DNA of 64,000 bases from Hydrotalea sandarakina (GTDB lineage Bacteria; Bacteroidota; Bacteroidia; Chitinophagales; Chitinophagaceae). Position 1 is the stretch's first letter; every line of letters starts with the position of its first letter. Shown piece after piece: positions 27,497-37,024 of the stretch. Made by a program: the position numbers and the translations under genes. The stretch covers positions 62,001 to 126,000 of the forward strand of contig NZ_QKZV01000003.1 in assembly GCF_003254115.1 (NCBI RefSeq), read 5' to 3'. Below the pieces are notes generated by a model. That model saw only the letters and a program-made list of their open reading frames with translations. It did not search any database and had not been told where the DNA came from.

Positions 27497-27527
27497 ATAA
27501 AAAAGGCTGACTACTTAAAGCCAGCCT
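27497..27527 (-). terminator. Rho-independent terminator of glutamate dehydrogenase
   Basis: On the minus strand AGGCTG at 27522-27527 pairs with CAGCCT at 27504-27509, with an internal GC pair, followed by a run of Ts. It lies about 30 nt after the dehydrogenase stop. Confidence 0.75.
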
Positions 27528-27555
27528 CGTTTATTTATAAAATAATTGATAACTA

Positions 27556-28974
27556 CTATGGGAATATACCCAATTCATTATAAGAAGTAGCCACTTTATT
27601 AATAGCACAAACATAAGCGGCAGTGCGCATATCGGGTATTTCAGGATTGTTATTCCAAATTTCCATAATTTCCTGAGTAGCGGTAATCATGGTTTCTTCT
27701 AACCCACTATGTACAAGGTCAACTTCTTCAGGACCATGTAATATGAATTTGCGTTCTGCTTCGGATACATTTTTGCTGGTTAAATTTTCCATTTGGCTTA
27801 AAATATGCATATTCATATTCTCGGTAAATCTTTTTTCTAAACGGCCATAACGTACATGCGACAGATTCTTTAACCATTCAAAATAAGATACTGTAACACC
27901 ACCTGCATTCAAATACATATCAGGTACTATTAAAACTCCTTTTTTATTAAGAATTGCATCAGCTTCAGGAGTTAAAGGACCATTAGCCGCTTCACCAATA
28001 ATTTTTGCTTTAATTCTATCTGCATTGGTTTCATTAATTACATTTTCCAATGCGGCAGGAATTAAAATATCGCATTCCATTTCTAATGCTTCTTTGCTAT
28101 TGGTTATATTGGTAGCGCCGGGGAAGTTTAGAATTGAGCCGGTTGCTTTTCTGTGTTGAAAAACTTCTTCTTCATTTAAACCATTTGCATTATAAATGGC
28201 ACCTTCATATTCAGCAATGGCAATTACTATTGAACCATGTTCTCTGAAGAATTTGGCAGAATGGTAACCCACATTACCTAAACCTTGAACAATTACTTTT
28301 TTGCCCTCAACACCGGGTGTTAATCCTAACTTCTTCATTCTATCGGCCATGTTGCACACTTCGCGAACACCATAAAAAACTCCTAAACCGGTAGCTTCTT
28401 TTCTTCCTCTAACACCACCTTGCGAAACAGGCTTTCCGGTTACACAACCGGCAGCATCTAATTCACCGGGTTTTAATGAAGCATAAGTATCTACTATCCA
28501 TGCCATTTCTCTTTCTCCTGTTCCATAATCAGGTGCCGGAACATCAATACCGGGGCCAATAAAATTTTTCTTAACCAATTCACTGGTGTAGCGGCGCGTA
28601 ATTTTTTCTAACTCATATGCACTGTAATTCCGGGGATTAATTTTAATACCACCTTTTGCACCACCGAAAGGCACATTTACAATGGCACATTTATAAGTCA
28701 TTAAGCTTGCCAAAGCCATCACCTCATCTTGGTCAACAGCATCACTAAAACGAATACCACCTTTACAAGGAGTTTTGTGCTGGCTGTGTTGCACACGATA
28801 AGCTTCAATTACTTCAATTCTACCATCATCCATTTTTACGGGGAAACGCATTCTGTAAACACTGTTACAGGCTTTAATTTGTTCTAATAAACCTTTATCC
28901 CATTTGGTAAATTTTGCTGCTTTATCAAAACTGCGTTCAACGTTATGAAAAAAGCTGTACTGTTCATTTGACAT
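27556..28974 (-). CDS. gdhA: Glutamate dehydrogenase (Glu/Leu/Phe/Val family)
   Basis: 472 residues from the ATG at 28974; a TTG two codons earlier is less likely. Converts glutamate to 2-oxoglutarate plus ammonium with NAD(P). Seen: the catalytic [13 protein letters not shown] with the active-site Lys, [21 protein letters not shown], the Rossmann [13 protein letters not shown], and [12 protein letters not shown]. The length fits the hexameric GDH I family. It links nitrogen supply with the 2-oxoglutarate dehydrogenase encoded at 41-45 kb. Confidence 0.93.
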   Translation of the reverse strand: MSNEQYSFFHNVERSFDKAAKFTKWDKGLLEQIKACNSVYRMRFPVKMDDGRIEVIEAYRVQHSQHKTPCKGGIRFSDAVDQDEVMALASLMTYKCAIVNVPFGGAKGGIKINPRNYSAYELEKITRRYTSELVKKNFIGPGIDVPAPDYGTGEREMAWIVDTYASLKPGELDAAGCVTGKPVSQGGVRGRKEATGLGVFYGVREVCNMADRMKKLGLTPGVEGKKVIVQGLGNVGYHSAKFFREHGSIVIAIAEYEGAIYNANGLNEEEVFQHRKATGSILNFPGATNITNSKEALEMECDILIPAALENVINETNADRIKAKIIGEAANGPLTPEADAILNKKGVLIVPDMYLNAGGVTVSYFEWLKNLSHVRYGRLEKRFTENMNMHILSQMENLTSKNVSEAERKFILHGPEEVDLVHSGLEETMITATQEIMEIWNNNPEIPDMRTAAYVCAINKVATSYNELGIFP

Positions 28975-29058
28975 AATCAATCGTTTTAATATTAATATAT
29001 CGATTTTATGAAGAAATTGTTTTTAAAAATAATAAATTTAAAGCATTTAATTTATTTT

Positions 29059-29277
29059 TTATTTATCCTTTTCTATTTGGCGCAACTTCCTGTCTAAAGC
29101 AAAGAGGTATATAAACAAACCCAAAACAATAACTATAACTACTGCCATAACTACATAAATCTTTCCATTGCTTTTCATTAAACTGCCATCATCCGGCACA
29201 TTGGTTTGTGCCAATACAACATAGTTAATTAGTAAAAATGCGCAAGTGAGTAGCCAAAATTTTGATTTTTGTATCAT
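29059..29277 (-). CDS. CcmD family small membrane protein
   Basis: 72 residues. An N-terminal signal-like segment (7-23), a short periplasmic stretch, one transmembrane helix (about 41-61) and a basic/acidic cytosolic tail DRKLRQIEKDK. Size, topology and position directly after the ccmC-like gene (1-nt overlap, TAATG) fit CcmD, the small helper of CcmC in heme delivery. Sequence conservation in this family is weak, so the call leans on context. Confidence 0.75.
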   Translation of the reverse strand: MIQKSKFWLLTCAFLLINYVVLAQTNVPDDGSLMKSNGKIYVVMAVVIVIVLGLFIYLFALDRKLRQIEKDK

Positions 29278-29954
29278 TAGTTATAAGCTTTTTCTTTAAT
29301 AAAGTAAAGGCGTATGCGTAAAGTTGTAATCCAAACGCCCAATAAGGTCCAACCAAAAACTGCCGGCCAAAACACTAAACGCATGGAAGCATCTAAATCG
29401 TTTCCATTTAAAGCAGGATTTCCATCGCTGCCTAACCCACCCGGATGCAAACTTTCTACTAACCTGGGTAAAATCCAAATAGATGGGTACAACATGAAGA
29501 ATGCAAAAATATTATATACGCCACCCACCCTAGCTTTCTTCTCTTCGTCATTTAAAGACCCCCTTAAAACAAAATAGGCCAAATAAATTAATAAGGCAAT
29601 GGCAGCACCATTCTGCTTCGCATCACCACTCCATGCTGCTCCCCACTGATATTTTGCCCAAATAGCACCTGTAATTAAACCTAATATACCAAATACAATT
29701 CCGGTTCGGGCAAATTCAAGTGAATAGGCATCATATTTCTTTAAGGGATTACGCAAGTATTTAATCGCATAAATGAATGACACTAAAAACAAAATGTTCA
29801 TTCCAAACCACATTGGTACGTGGAAAAATAAATTACGGATACTTTGCTGCAAAGGAACACCCGGTGGTGTTGGCACTTTTACCAAAAAACCCATAGTACA
29901 AGTGTACATTAATAAAACAAAACTTAATATCTTCCACCAGGCTAACTTAATCAT
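29277..29954 (-). CDS. ccmC: Cytochrome c maturation heme-handling protein (CcmC/CcsA family)
   Basis: 225 residues, six transmembrane segments. CcmC holds heme at the periplasmic face and passes it to CcmE. The tryptophan-rich WWD region is present in a divergent form (YQWGAAWSGDAKQNG), flanked by histidines in FFHVPMWFG (His45) and in the late ESLHPGGLG loop. The promoter box at 29988-29995 serves this gene and ccmD. CcmE, CcmF and CcmA are not in view. Confidence 0.88.
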   Translation of the reverse strand: MIKLAWWKILSFVLLMYTCTMGFLVKVPTPPGVPLQQSIRNLFFHVPMWFGMNILFLVSFIYAIKYLRNPLKKYDAYSLEFARTGIVFGILGLITGAIWAKYQWGAAWSGDAKQNGAAIALLIYLAYFVLRGSLNDEEKKARVGGVYNIFAFFMLYPSIWILPRLVESLHPGGLGSDGNPALNGNDLDASMRLVFWPAVFGWTLLGVWITTLRIRLYFIKEKAYN

Positions 29955-29987
29955 AATAAATGGGCTGAGCCAACAAATTTAGTTCAG

Positions 29988-29995
29988 CAAAATTA
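29988..29995 (-). promoter_or_regulatory. -7 promoter box of ccmC-ccmD
   Basis: TAATTTTG on the minus strand, 33 nt before the ccmC ATG; fits TAnnTTTG. Confidence 0.45.
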
Positions 29996-30134
29996 GTGCT
30001 TTGCCATCCAACTAAAGCATAACAAATTTAAAATTTACGCAAACATTAACCTACCAGCATTTTGCATAAACACTATTTAAACAATATTGCAAATTTTTAG
30101 AAATTGTATGCAAAAAAATGGTTTAATTAGCGTA

Positions 30135-31832
30135 ATGTTCAACCCATTATTAAATATAGACCAACTTTCAGTTGATTTTGTACATTATCACCAATCAACT
30201 TCGGCTATTAAAAATGTTAGTTTAACTGTTCAAAAGGGGGAATGGGTAGCCATAGTTGGTGAGAGCGGTAGCGGAAAATCGGTTACCGCCTTATCAGTTC
30301 TACAATTAATAAGCGGCTCGCAGGTTCATTATAAAAATGGTCACATTTATTTGAACGTGAATAACGAAACTATTGATTTACTAAAAGTTTCTAACAAGCA
30401 ATTACGTTCAATAAGAGGTAATAAAATAGGCATGGTATTTCAGGAACCAATGTCATCATTAAACCCTTTAATGACTTGCGGTGCTCAAATTGTAGAAGCT
30501 TTACAAACGCATGTAACCATATCTTCAAAAAAAGCGCAACAAAAAGCAATAGAATTGTTGCAACAAGTTGAATTAAAAGATCCTGAAAGCATTTTCAGAA
30601 AATTCCCTCACCAATTAAGTGGTGGCCAAAAGCAAAGGGTAATGCTTGCTATGGCCATGAGTTGCCAACCCGATTTATTAATTTGTGATGAACCCACCAC
30701 TGCTTTGGATGGAACAGTACAAAAAAAACTACTCGATTTATTGCAGCAACTGCAAAAAAGTCAAAACATAGGAATATTATTCATTAGCCACGATTTAGGA
30801 GTTGTAAAGCAATATGCCCATAAAATTATGGTTATGTATAAAGGGCATATGGTAGAATGCAATACCACCCAACAAATATTCAATAACCCGCAGCATCCTT
30901 ATACCAAGGCGTTGTTGGCATGCCGTCCTTCCAATTATAAACATAATGAAGTTTTGCCATTGGTACAAGACTTTATAGAAGAATTACCTACCGGGGAAAT
31001 AATAGAAAAAAAACAAATAAATAAATCAGCAATTACAAACCCCTTTTATTCAACAAAAGAAAACAATGAAAAACAACCTATTCTTCAATTAAACAATGTT
31101 TGCGTAAGCTATGTATTAAAGAAAAATTGGCGTGGACAACCTATTGCTGCCAAAGAAGTTGTAAAACAAATTTCAATGGAAGTATTGCAAGGCGAAATTT
31201 TTGGCATAGCCGGCGAAAGTGGTTGTGGTAAAAGCACTTTAGCAAAAGCCATTATGCAAATTGTACCCTTAGCGAAAGGATCTATTTATTTCAAGAATGC
31301 ACCCATTACCAAGCACACAAAACAAGCCATACAAATGGTGTTCCAAGATCCGTATGCTGCGTTAAACCCACGGCAAACCATTGGCGCAGCCATTGCCGAA
31401 CCTATGAAGGTTTATCAATTATACCATTCGGCTGAAGAGCGCAAAAAGCAGGTTTTACAACTCATGGAGAAAGTAAAATTACCGGCACAATATTTTCATA
31501 AATATCCCAGGGAACTCAGTGGTGGGCAACGGCAAAGAGTAGTAATAGCCAGGGCTTTGGCGGTAAAACCTGAATTCATCATTTTTGATGAAAGTGTTGC
31601 TGCGTTAGATGTTAGTGTTCAAGCTCAAATTTTAAATTTAATTAATGAATTAAAACATTCATTCCGGTTCAGTGCAATTTTCATTTCACACGATTTGGGT
31701 GTTTTACAATATTTATGTGATAAAATTATGATTATGTACCAAGGCAAAATTGAAGCTATGGGTACGCCTGAGCAGATATTTCAAAATGCCAACAGTACAT
31801 ACACCCAAGAATTGATAAATGCCATATTATAA
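30135..31832 (+). CDS. ABC transporter, fused double ATP-binding protein (peptide/nickel type)
   Basis: 565 residues from the ATG at 30135; earlier in-frame starts exist at 30108 (ATG) and 30087 (TTG). Two complete ATPase domains in tandem: Walker A GESGSGKS and GESGCGKS, signatures LSGGQKQR and LSGGQRQR, Walker B ending ICDEPTTALD and IFDESVAALD. Between them, at the end of domain one, is the oligopeptide-transporter C-terminal block (NPQHPYTKALLACRP). This is the OppD-OppF fusion seen in YejF/GsiA-type importers for peptides or glutathione. No permease or binding-protein gene is adjacent. Confidence 0.9.
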   Translation: MFNPLLNIDQLSVDFVHYHQSTSAIKNVSLTVQKGEWVAIVGESGSGKSVTALSVLQLISGSQVHYKNGHIYLNVNNETIDLLKVSNKQLRSIRGNKIGMVFQEPMSSLNPLMTCGAQIVEALQTHVTISSKKAQQKAIELLQQVELKDPESIFRKFPHQLSGGQKQRVMLAMAMSCQPDLLICDEPTTALDGTVQKKLLDLLQQLQKSQNIGILFISHDLGVVKQYAHKIMVMYKGHMVECNTTQQIFNNPQHPYTKALLACRPSNYKHNEVLPLVQDFIEELPTGEIIEKKQINKSAITNPFYSTKENNEKQPILQLNNVCVSYVLKKNWRGQPIAAKEVVKQISMEVLQGEIFGIAGESGCGKSTLAKAIMQIVPLAKGSIYFKNAPITKHTKQAIQMVFQDPYAALNPRQTIGAAIAEPMKVYQLYHSAEERKKQVLQLMEKVKLPAQYFHKYPRELSGGQRQRVVIARALAVKPEFIIFDESVAALDVSVQAQILNLINELKHSFRFSAIFISHDLGVLQYLCDKIMIMYQGKIEAMGTPEQIFQNANSTYTQELINAIL

Positions 31833-31858
31833 AATATTCTATTAGTTATACATTCGTT

Positions 31859-31888
31859 TTGTAATAAGCGCAAATAATGGTAACTTTG
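31859..31888 (+). promoter_or_regulatory. Promoter of queA (-33 TTG and -7 TAACTTTG)
   Basis: TTG at 31859-31861 and TAACTTTG at 31881-31888 are exactly 19 nt apart, a full match to the Bacteroidota consensus. Transcription would start near 31893-31895, leaving a leader of almost 90 nt before queA. Confidence 0.7.
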
Positions 31889-31901
31889 CCAACTTCAAAA
31901 A

Positions 31902-31941
31902 TTCATGCCGTAACATGAAGCGAGTCGCCCCGTAAGGCGGC
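31902..31941 (+). promoter_or_regulatory. Twin-hairpin leader of queA with identical CCGTAA loops
   Basis: Two adjacent perfect 6-bp hairpins, 31902-31919 and 31924-31941, have unrelated stems (TTCATG/CATGAA and GTCGCC/GGCGGC) but the same loop, CCGTAA. Each loop is also the Pro-stop end of a tiny open frame: ATG CCG TAA at 31905, and a six-codon frame encoding MKRVAP at 31915. It could be a protein-binding site, a uORF device, or a structured RNA; no known riboswitch core was recognised. Confidence 0.5.
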
Positions 31942-31982
31942 GGCAAACTGAATGTGGCTATCATTTAAAAAAGATATGACAC

Positions 31983-33032
31983 ATGAAACTTTCACAATTT
32001 CGTTTTGATTTACCCCTAAATTTAATTGCCCAAACCCCCACCAAACGCAGAGAAGACAGCCGAATGATGGTAGTTGACCGTAAAACCGGCAACATGGAAA
32101 ACAAACACTTTCGCGACATTTTAGATTATTTTGACGACAAGGATGTGTTTGTTGTCAATAACACCAAAGTATTTCCGGCCAGAATGTATGGTAGAAAGGA
32201 AAAAACAGGTGCTAAAATTGAAGTTTTTTTACTTCGTGAATTGAATAAACCCAATCGTTTATGGGATGTAATTGTTGACCCCGCCAGAAAAATTAGGGTG
32301 GGTAACAAACTTTATTTTGGTGATAATGAGGAATTGGTTGCTGAAGTAATTGATAATACCACCAGCCGTGGACGTACCATACGCTTTTTATGGGATGGGG
32401 ATGATGCCAGTTTTAAAGAAATGTTGGAAACCTTAGGTGAAACACCCCTGCCTAAATACATTAAGCGCAAACCTGATGAGGAGGATAAAGAACGCTATCA
32501 AACTGTTTATGCAAAATACGAAGGTGCTGTTGCTGCACCTACTGCCGGCCTTCACTTCAGTAAAGAATTAATTAAACGTTGTGAAATTAAAGGTATTCGT
32601 TTTGCTGAAGTAACACTTCACACCGGTTTAGGCACATTTCGCCCAATTGAGGTAGAAGATTTGAGCAAACATAAAATGGATGCAGAATACTATCAAATAA
32701 CAGAAGAAGCATGCCGTATTGTAAACACAGCTAAGCAAACAGGTCATAGAGTTTGTTCTATTGGCACCACTACCATGCGTGCCATGGAAAGTAGCTTTAC
32801 TGCACAAAAATTATTAAAACCTAGCGAAGGATGGACCAATCATTTTATTCACCCACCTTATGAATTTAGCGTTGCTGATAGTTTAGTAACCAACTTTCAT
32901 TTACCAAAGACAAGTCTTTTAATTATGACTTGTGCTTTTGCAGGGTATGAATTAACTATGGAAGCTTACAAAAAAGCTATTAAAGATAAATATCGCTTTT
33001 TTAGCTATGGCGATGCTTTATTGATACTTTAA
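31983..33032 (+). CDS. queA: tRNA preQ1(34) S-adenosylmethionine ribosyltransferase-isomerase
   Basis: 349 residues. QueA transfers and rearranges the ribose of SAM onto 7-aminomethyl-7-deazaguanine in tRNA, giving epoxyqueuosine. Seen: the N-terminal [40 protein letters not shown], the central [11 protein letters not shown], and the C-terminal [13 protein letters not shown] and [18 protein letters not shown]. Complete. Single gene with a strong promoter and a long structured leader. The other queuosine genes are not in the window. Confidence 0.96.
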   Translation: MKLSQFRFDLPLNLIAQTPTKRREDSRMMVVDRKTGNMENKHFRDILDYFDDKDVFVVNNTKVFPARMYGRKEKTGAKIEVFLLRELNKPNRLWDVIVDPARKIRVGNKLYFGDNEELVAEVIDNTTSRGRTIRFLWDGDDASFKEMLETLGETPLPKYIKRKPDEEDKERYQTVYAKYEGAVAAPTAGLHFSKELIKRCEIKGIRFAEVTLHTGLGTFRPIEVEDLSKHKMDAEYYQITEEACRIVNTAKQTGHRVCSIGTTTMRAMESSFTAQKLLKPSEGWTNHFIHPPYEFSVADSLVTNFHLPKTSLLIMTCAFAGYELTMEAYKKAIKDKYRFFSYGDALLIL

Positions 33033-33047
33033 TTAAAATAGTTGTTT

Positions 33048-33088
33048 GAAAAAAAGACTGCCGCAAATGCGAGCAGTCTTTTTTTTTG
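33048..33088. terminator. Bidirectional terminator between queA and lysC
   Basis: AAAAAGACTGC and GCAGTCTTTTT form a long stem around a short CGCAAATGCGA loop, with A and T runs on either side, so it works for both converging genes. Confidence 0.85.
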
Positions 33089-33112
33089 AAAACTTAGATA
33101 TTTTATCTGCAT

Positions 33113-34435
33113 CTACTCTAAACCAAATAAACCTTTGTTCAATAGTTGCAAAGTTTCCTTTTTATAACCGGATGGTACTAACAATGAAATATTGTGTGGA
33201 CTTCCGCCATAACTTACCATACGAACAGGAATAGTGTGAATAGCATCAAATAACTTTTTCAGCACATCTTTCGTTTCGGCTATTTGGTTACCGACAATAG
33301 AAATAATTGTTTGTTCAGTATCAATTTCAACTACACCAAAAGGTTCTAATTCTCTAACAATTTCTTTTAAATAAGTAGGTTGATCAATTGTAACTGACAC
33401 AGCCACTTCAGAAGTGGTAATCATATCAATAGAAGTTTTGTATTTTTCAAACACTTCAAAAACTTTTCTTAAGAAACCATAGGCCAATAACATTCTACTG
33501 CTTCTAATTTTAATGGCAATGATACCATCTTTGGCAGCAATTGCTTTTACACCAACACTTCCAGCCTCATGCATTATAGTTGTGCCTTTTGCTGAAGGTT
33601 GCATAGTATTCAATAACTTAACCGGCACATTTTGTTGCTGTGCAGGCCAAATACAAGTAGGATGTAAAATTTTTGCCCCAAAATAAGCTAACTCAGCAGC
33701 CTCATCGAAACTAAGTTGTTCTATGGCTACAGTTTTATTTACTACACGTGGATCATTATTGTGCATACCATCTATATCCGTCCAAATTTCACAAACACTT
33801 GCATTCACAGCCGCAGCTATCAATGAAGCAGTATAATCACTACCACCACGCTTTAAATTATCCACCTCACCACGTGCATTTTTACAAATATATCCTTGGG
33901 TAATAAACAATTTAACGGAAGGGTATTGTCGTAATAAATCGTTCAATTTTGTTTTAATAGCAGGTAAGTCAGGTTCTTCATTAGCATCTATGCGCATGAA
34001 TTCGAGTGCCGGCAATAAAACGTGATTAATTCCTTGCTCTTCTAAATAAACAGAGAATAAACGAGTACTCATTAATTCACCTTGCGCCAAAATATCTTTA
34101 TTCAATGCATCGCTGAATGAAATGCGGGTAATGATATGTAAAAACTCAAAGTGCTCCGCTACAATACTTTTGGCTTTTTGCAAATATTGAGGCTGTTGCA
34201 CCAACGATTGAATAAAATTCTGATAATGCCCTTCTAATTGTTCAATAAGTTTTCTGCCTTCTTCTTTATTGCCAACAGATAATGCGTTACTTATTTCAAC
34301 CAAAGCATTTGTAGTACCACTTAATGCACTTAAAACGGTAATTACGGGTTCATTACCCTGAGTTATTAGTTGCGCCACTTGGTGCATTCTTTCCGGTTTG
34401 CCTACACTGGTGCCGCCAAACTTCATTACTTTCAT
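33113..34435 (-). CDS. lysC: Aspartate kinase
   Basis: 440 residues, monofunctional aspartokinase, first step to lysine, threonine and methionine (and diaminopimelate). Kinase domain: VMKFGGTSVGKPERM at the N-terminus, the RGGSDYTASLIAAAVNA active-site block, and WTDIDGMHNNDPR. Two ACT domains follow from about residue 295 (IAIKIRSSRM, then IISIVGNQIAE), the usual site of feedback inhibition by lysine or threonine. No homoserine dehydrogenase fusion. A box at 34519-34526 is its probable promoter. Confidence 0.94.
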   Translation of the reverse strand: MKVMKFGGTSVGKPERMHQVAQLITQGNEPVITVLSALSGTTNALVEISNALSVGNKEEGRKLIEQLEGHYQNFIQSLVQQPQYLQKAKSIVAEHFEFLHIITRISFSDALNKDILAQGELMSTRLFSVYLEEQGINHVLLPALEFMRIDANEEPDLPAIKTKLNDLLRQYPSVKLFITQGYICKNARGEVDNLKRGGSDYTASLIAAAVNASVCEIWTDIDGMHNNDPRVVNKTVAIEQLSFDEAAELAYFGAKILHPTCIWPAQQQNVPVKLLNTMQPSAKGTTIMHEAGSVGVKAIAAKDGIIAIKIRSSRMLLAYGFLRKVFEVFEKYKTSIDMITTSEVAVSVTIDQPTYLKEIVRELEPFGVVEIDTEQTIISIVGNQIAETKDVLKKLFDAIHTIPVRMVSYGGSPHNISLLVPSGYKKETLQLLNKGLFGLE

Positions 34436-34518
34436 AGTTGCCTGCTGTATTTTTTAAATAAAATAAAATTTATATTTAACGAATAAGTAGCTTTAACCAA
34501 TTTTCGTTAAATTGTTTG

Positions 34519-34526
34519 CAAAAGTA
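34519..34526 (-). promoter_or_regulatory. -7 promoter box of lysC
   Basis: TACTTTTG on the minus strand, giving a leader of about 75-80 nt before lysC. No lysine riboswitch fits in that length. Confidence 0.45.
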
Positions 34527-34594
34527 ATAGGCAATATGCATATAGCATTGCACTTTTTAAATAACAAACGTTAGTAGATTATAAAAGCAATAAA

Positions 34595-34969
34595 ATGAAC
34601 CTGAACGCACATTCTATATCATTATGGTTAATGATAATGCTGTATGTTACAGCAGGTTGTAATCATTTTATTCGCCCGAGAATATATATTAAAATCATGC
34701 CTGATTATTTCCCTTTAAAATGGTGGTTAAATTATGCGGCAGGACTATTTGAAATTGGTTTGGGAATAGCACTTTATTTTGATGCCACCAGGTATTGGGC
34801 TGCCTGGCTAATTATGGCTATGCTTACAAGTTTTTTCCCCGTTCACATCCATATGCAACAATTGGCGCCTTTTAAATGGGGAAAAATTACTATTACCAAG
34901 AAAATAGCTTTCATTAGAACTCTATTGCAGTTTGCCTTAATTTATTGGGCGTATACCTTTACACGATAA
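34595..34969 (+). CDS. DoxX-like small membrane protein
   Basis: 124 residues, four transmembrane helices (about 9-22, 43-60, 68-85, 104-120). Pattern of the DoxX/MauE family: AGCNHFIRPRIYIKIMPDYF after the first helix, and AAGLFEIGLGIAL in the second. Proposed roles in the family involve redox partners and membrane quinones, but most members are uncharacterised. It converges on the chitinase gene with a 1-nt gap. Confidence 0.7.
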   Translation: MNLNAHSISLWLMIMLYVTAGCNHFIRPRIYIKIMPDYFPLKWWLNYAAGLFEIGLGIALYFDATRYWAAWLIMAMLTSFFPVHIHMQQLAPFKWGKITITKKIAFIRTLLQFALIYWAYTFTR

Positions 34970-34970
34970 G

Positions 34971-35879
34971 TTATAATACCCTGTTGAATGGTTTTTGATT
35001 GGCACATCCGATGTTTGGACCGGGTGTAACATGCAAATAATTACAAAAATATTGGTAGTACCCCATACGACTATATTGAGTATATGGCTTATTATTTCCA
35101 CATTCAATACCGCCATTTATAATATTGATTACCGTACCAAAGCCGGGCAAAATATTGCGTGAACTATCATATGCATTAGGTTTCCAAATGCCTGCCATTA
35201 CCTCATGGCAACTAGGCTTGGGCTTTTGCGGATGCATCCAAAACCACAAAGCAGAAGCAAAACTTACTACCCCGTTGGTAGCTACTATTTCGGGATGTTG
35301 CAATAATGAGTCTTTATTCCCAAATAAAAATTCACTAAACTGACCATAATTGTAATTCCAACTTAATTGTAAGGGTCCTCGTCCATGGTACGATTTTCCC
35401 GGAACCGGCATCCAATTTTTTTTTGAAGTATCTGAATATTGTTGACAACCATTAAGGCATGCTTGTTCCTCAACAAAATGCAATCCCCATTTAAAATAAC
35501 CATCGGGTGCGGTAGGCCACCCACCCCCGGTTTCATAAGCCATATTTGCCAAAAAAGCCGCCAACTCCCTTTTTTGCAAAACTTTATCATTAGTATTTAA
35601 GAAATCAGGGAAATACTGAAGCGCTTGTAAAAATGCATTGAAGGAATAAAAATCGTTTGAAGATTGACCATTCTTTATACCAAAGCGATGCGGAAATAAC
35701 TCATTCCATTTTTGGACATTTAAATATTGTAAAACGCGTTTTTGAACCGGAAGTAATTCTGATTGATTTGCTTTTATTGTTCCATTGTTAAATAGCGGTG
35801 ACGCATTTGTTATACTAACAGTGCAAAGCAAAAGCACAATTATTAAAGTTCTAATCATTTTAACATAGTTACCCATCAT
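34971..35879 (-). CDS. Chitinase, glycoside hydrolase family 19
   Basis: 302 residues. Signal peptide within 1-26 (hydrophobic TLIIVLLLCT). GH19 enzymes cut chitin beta-1,4 bonds by inversion. Catalytic acid Glu116 lies in NMAYETGGGWP (HETGGG-like), and catalytic base Glu138 in FVEEQA, spaced 22 residues apart as in barley chitinase. Further GH19 blocks: YHGRGPLQLSWNYNYG, and NIINGGIECG near the C-terminus. Single domain without a chitin-binding module or T9SS tail. A second ATG seven codons in is a possible start. Presumably exported for chitin or cell-wall degradation. Confidence 0.92.
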   Translation of the reverse strand: MMGNYVKMIRTLIIVLLLCTVSITNASPLFNNGTIKANQSELLPVQKRVLQYLNVQKWNELFPHRFGIKNGQSSNDFYSFNAFLQALQYFPDFLNTNDKVLQKRELAAFLANMAYETGGGWPTAPDGYFKWGLHFVEEQACLNGCQQYSDTSKKNWMPVPGKSYHGRGPLQLSWNYNYGQFSEFLFGNKDSLLQHPEIVATNGVVSFASALWFWMHPQKPKPSCHEVMAGIWKPNAYDSSRNILPGFGTVINIINGGIECGNNKPYTQYSRMGYYQYFCNYLHVTPGPNIGCANQKPFNRVL

Positions 35880-35947
35880 TCAACAATTCATTAAAAACAA
35901 ATTCATTTTAGCAAATACGTTGCCAAAGCACAACTTATTTTATGCAT

Positions 35948-37024
35948 TTAAAAACCGGTATCAATATTCATTTTTTGGGCAATATTTCTTAAATCATTTA
36001 CAACCGGCTCCAGTAAAGGAATCCCTGATTTCATACGGATAGATTCTAACTCACGTTCCGGATCGCCGGGTATTAGTACTTTTTGCGCTTCATTAACAGG
36101 TTTAGCATTTCTGAAACGCTCAATCCAGTTATCCATATGATGTTTGAAATCTTCTGCCGGCCTAAAAGCATCAACCCGCATTGCACCAAAAAAATGACCA
36201 AGTCCCTTACCGGGCATATTTTCCGGCATAGGCACATAAGCCGGGAATGGTGGAACCCATGGGCCATAAGATGCACCACTTAAAACAGCCGAAAAAATAT
36301 CAACAATACTACCTAATGCATAACCTTTATGACTACCATGTTCTCTATCACTTCCTAGGGGCAACATAGCACCTCCCGATTTCAAAATTGCTGCATCGGT
36401 TGTAGGCTCACCATTAACGGTTTGTACCCAGCCCAATGGCGCTGCTTGATTTTTGCGTTGCAAAATTTCTAGTTTTCCATTAGAAGCAGTGGTGGTGGCA
36501 AAATCAGCCACAAACGGAGGCTGCTTTCCGGCAGGTATAGCTACTGCTATAGGGTTAGTTCCCAACATTTTCTCAATTGAAAATGTGGGTGCAACAAGTG
36601 CACTGGCATTTGTCATGGCAATACCAATCATATCATATTCTAAAGCCATCATGGCATGATAGCCTGCAATTCCAAAATGATTGCTATTTTGAACACTTAC
36701 CCAGCCGGTTCCACATTGTTGTGCTTTTTGAATGGCCACATTCATGGCATAAGGGGCAACCACTAAACCTAATCCGGCATCTCCATCAACCACAGCGGTA
36801 GAAGGTGTTTCGTGTACAACTCGAATATTCGGTGTGGCATTAATTCGCCCTGCTTCCCACAATCTTACATAACCACTTAATCTGGCAACACCATGGCTGT
36901 CAATGCCTCTAACATCAGCTGATAATAAAACGGTTGTAGCCATTTGTGCATGTTGTTCACTACAACCCATTTGTAAAAAAGTATTTTTCGTAAACTGAAA
37001 TAAAGTAGAATAGGATACCAACAT
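35948..37024 (-). CDS. Ldh family oxidoreductase (type-2 malate/L-lactate dehydrogenase)
   Basis: 358 residues. The YlbC/ComC/MdhB fold, unrelated to Rossmann dehydrogenases; it oxidises malate, lactate, ureidoglycolate or similar 2-hydroxyacids with NAD(P). Seen: SADVRGIDSHGVARLSGYVRLW with the catalytic His, VQNSNHFGIAGYH, MLGTNPIAVAIPAG, and GSHKGYALGSIVDIFSAVLSG. Substrate cannot be assigned among family members. Single gene on the minus strand after the chitinase. Confidence 0.87.
   Translation of the reverse strand: MLVSYSTLFQFTKNTFLQMGCSEQHAQMATTVLLSADVRGIDSHGVARLSGYVRLWEAGRINATPNIRVVHETPSTAVVDGDAGLGLVVAPYAMNVAIQKAQQCGTGWVSVQNSNHFGIAGYHAMMALEYDMIGIAMTNASALVAPTFSIEKMLGTNPIAVAIPAGKQPPFVADFATTTASNGKLEILQRKNQAAPLGWVQTVNGEPTTDAAILKSGGAMLPLGSDREHGSHKGYALGSIVDIFSAVLSGASYGPWVPPFPAYVPMPENMPGKGLGHFFGAMRVDAFRPAEDFKHHMDNWIERFRNAKPVNEAQKVLIPGDPERELESIRMKSGIPLLEPVVNDLRNIAQKMNIDTGF

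Noticed and set aside
31893-31982. preQ1 or SAM riboswitch in the queA leader
   Set aside because: Neither the compact preQ1-I pseudoknot core nor a recognisable SAM-binding core is visible; reported instead as an unknown twin-hairpin leader.
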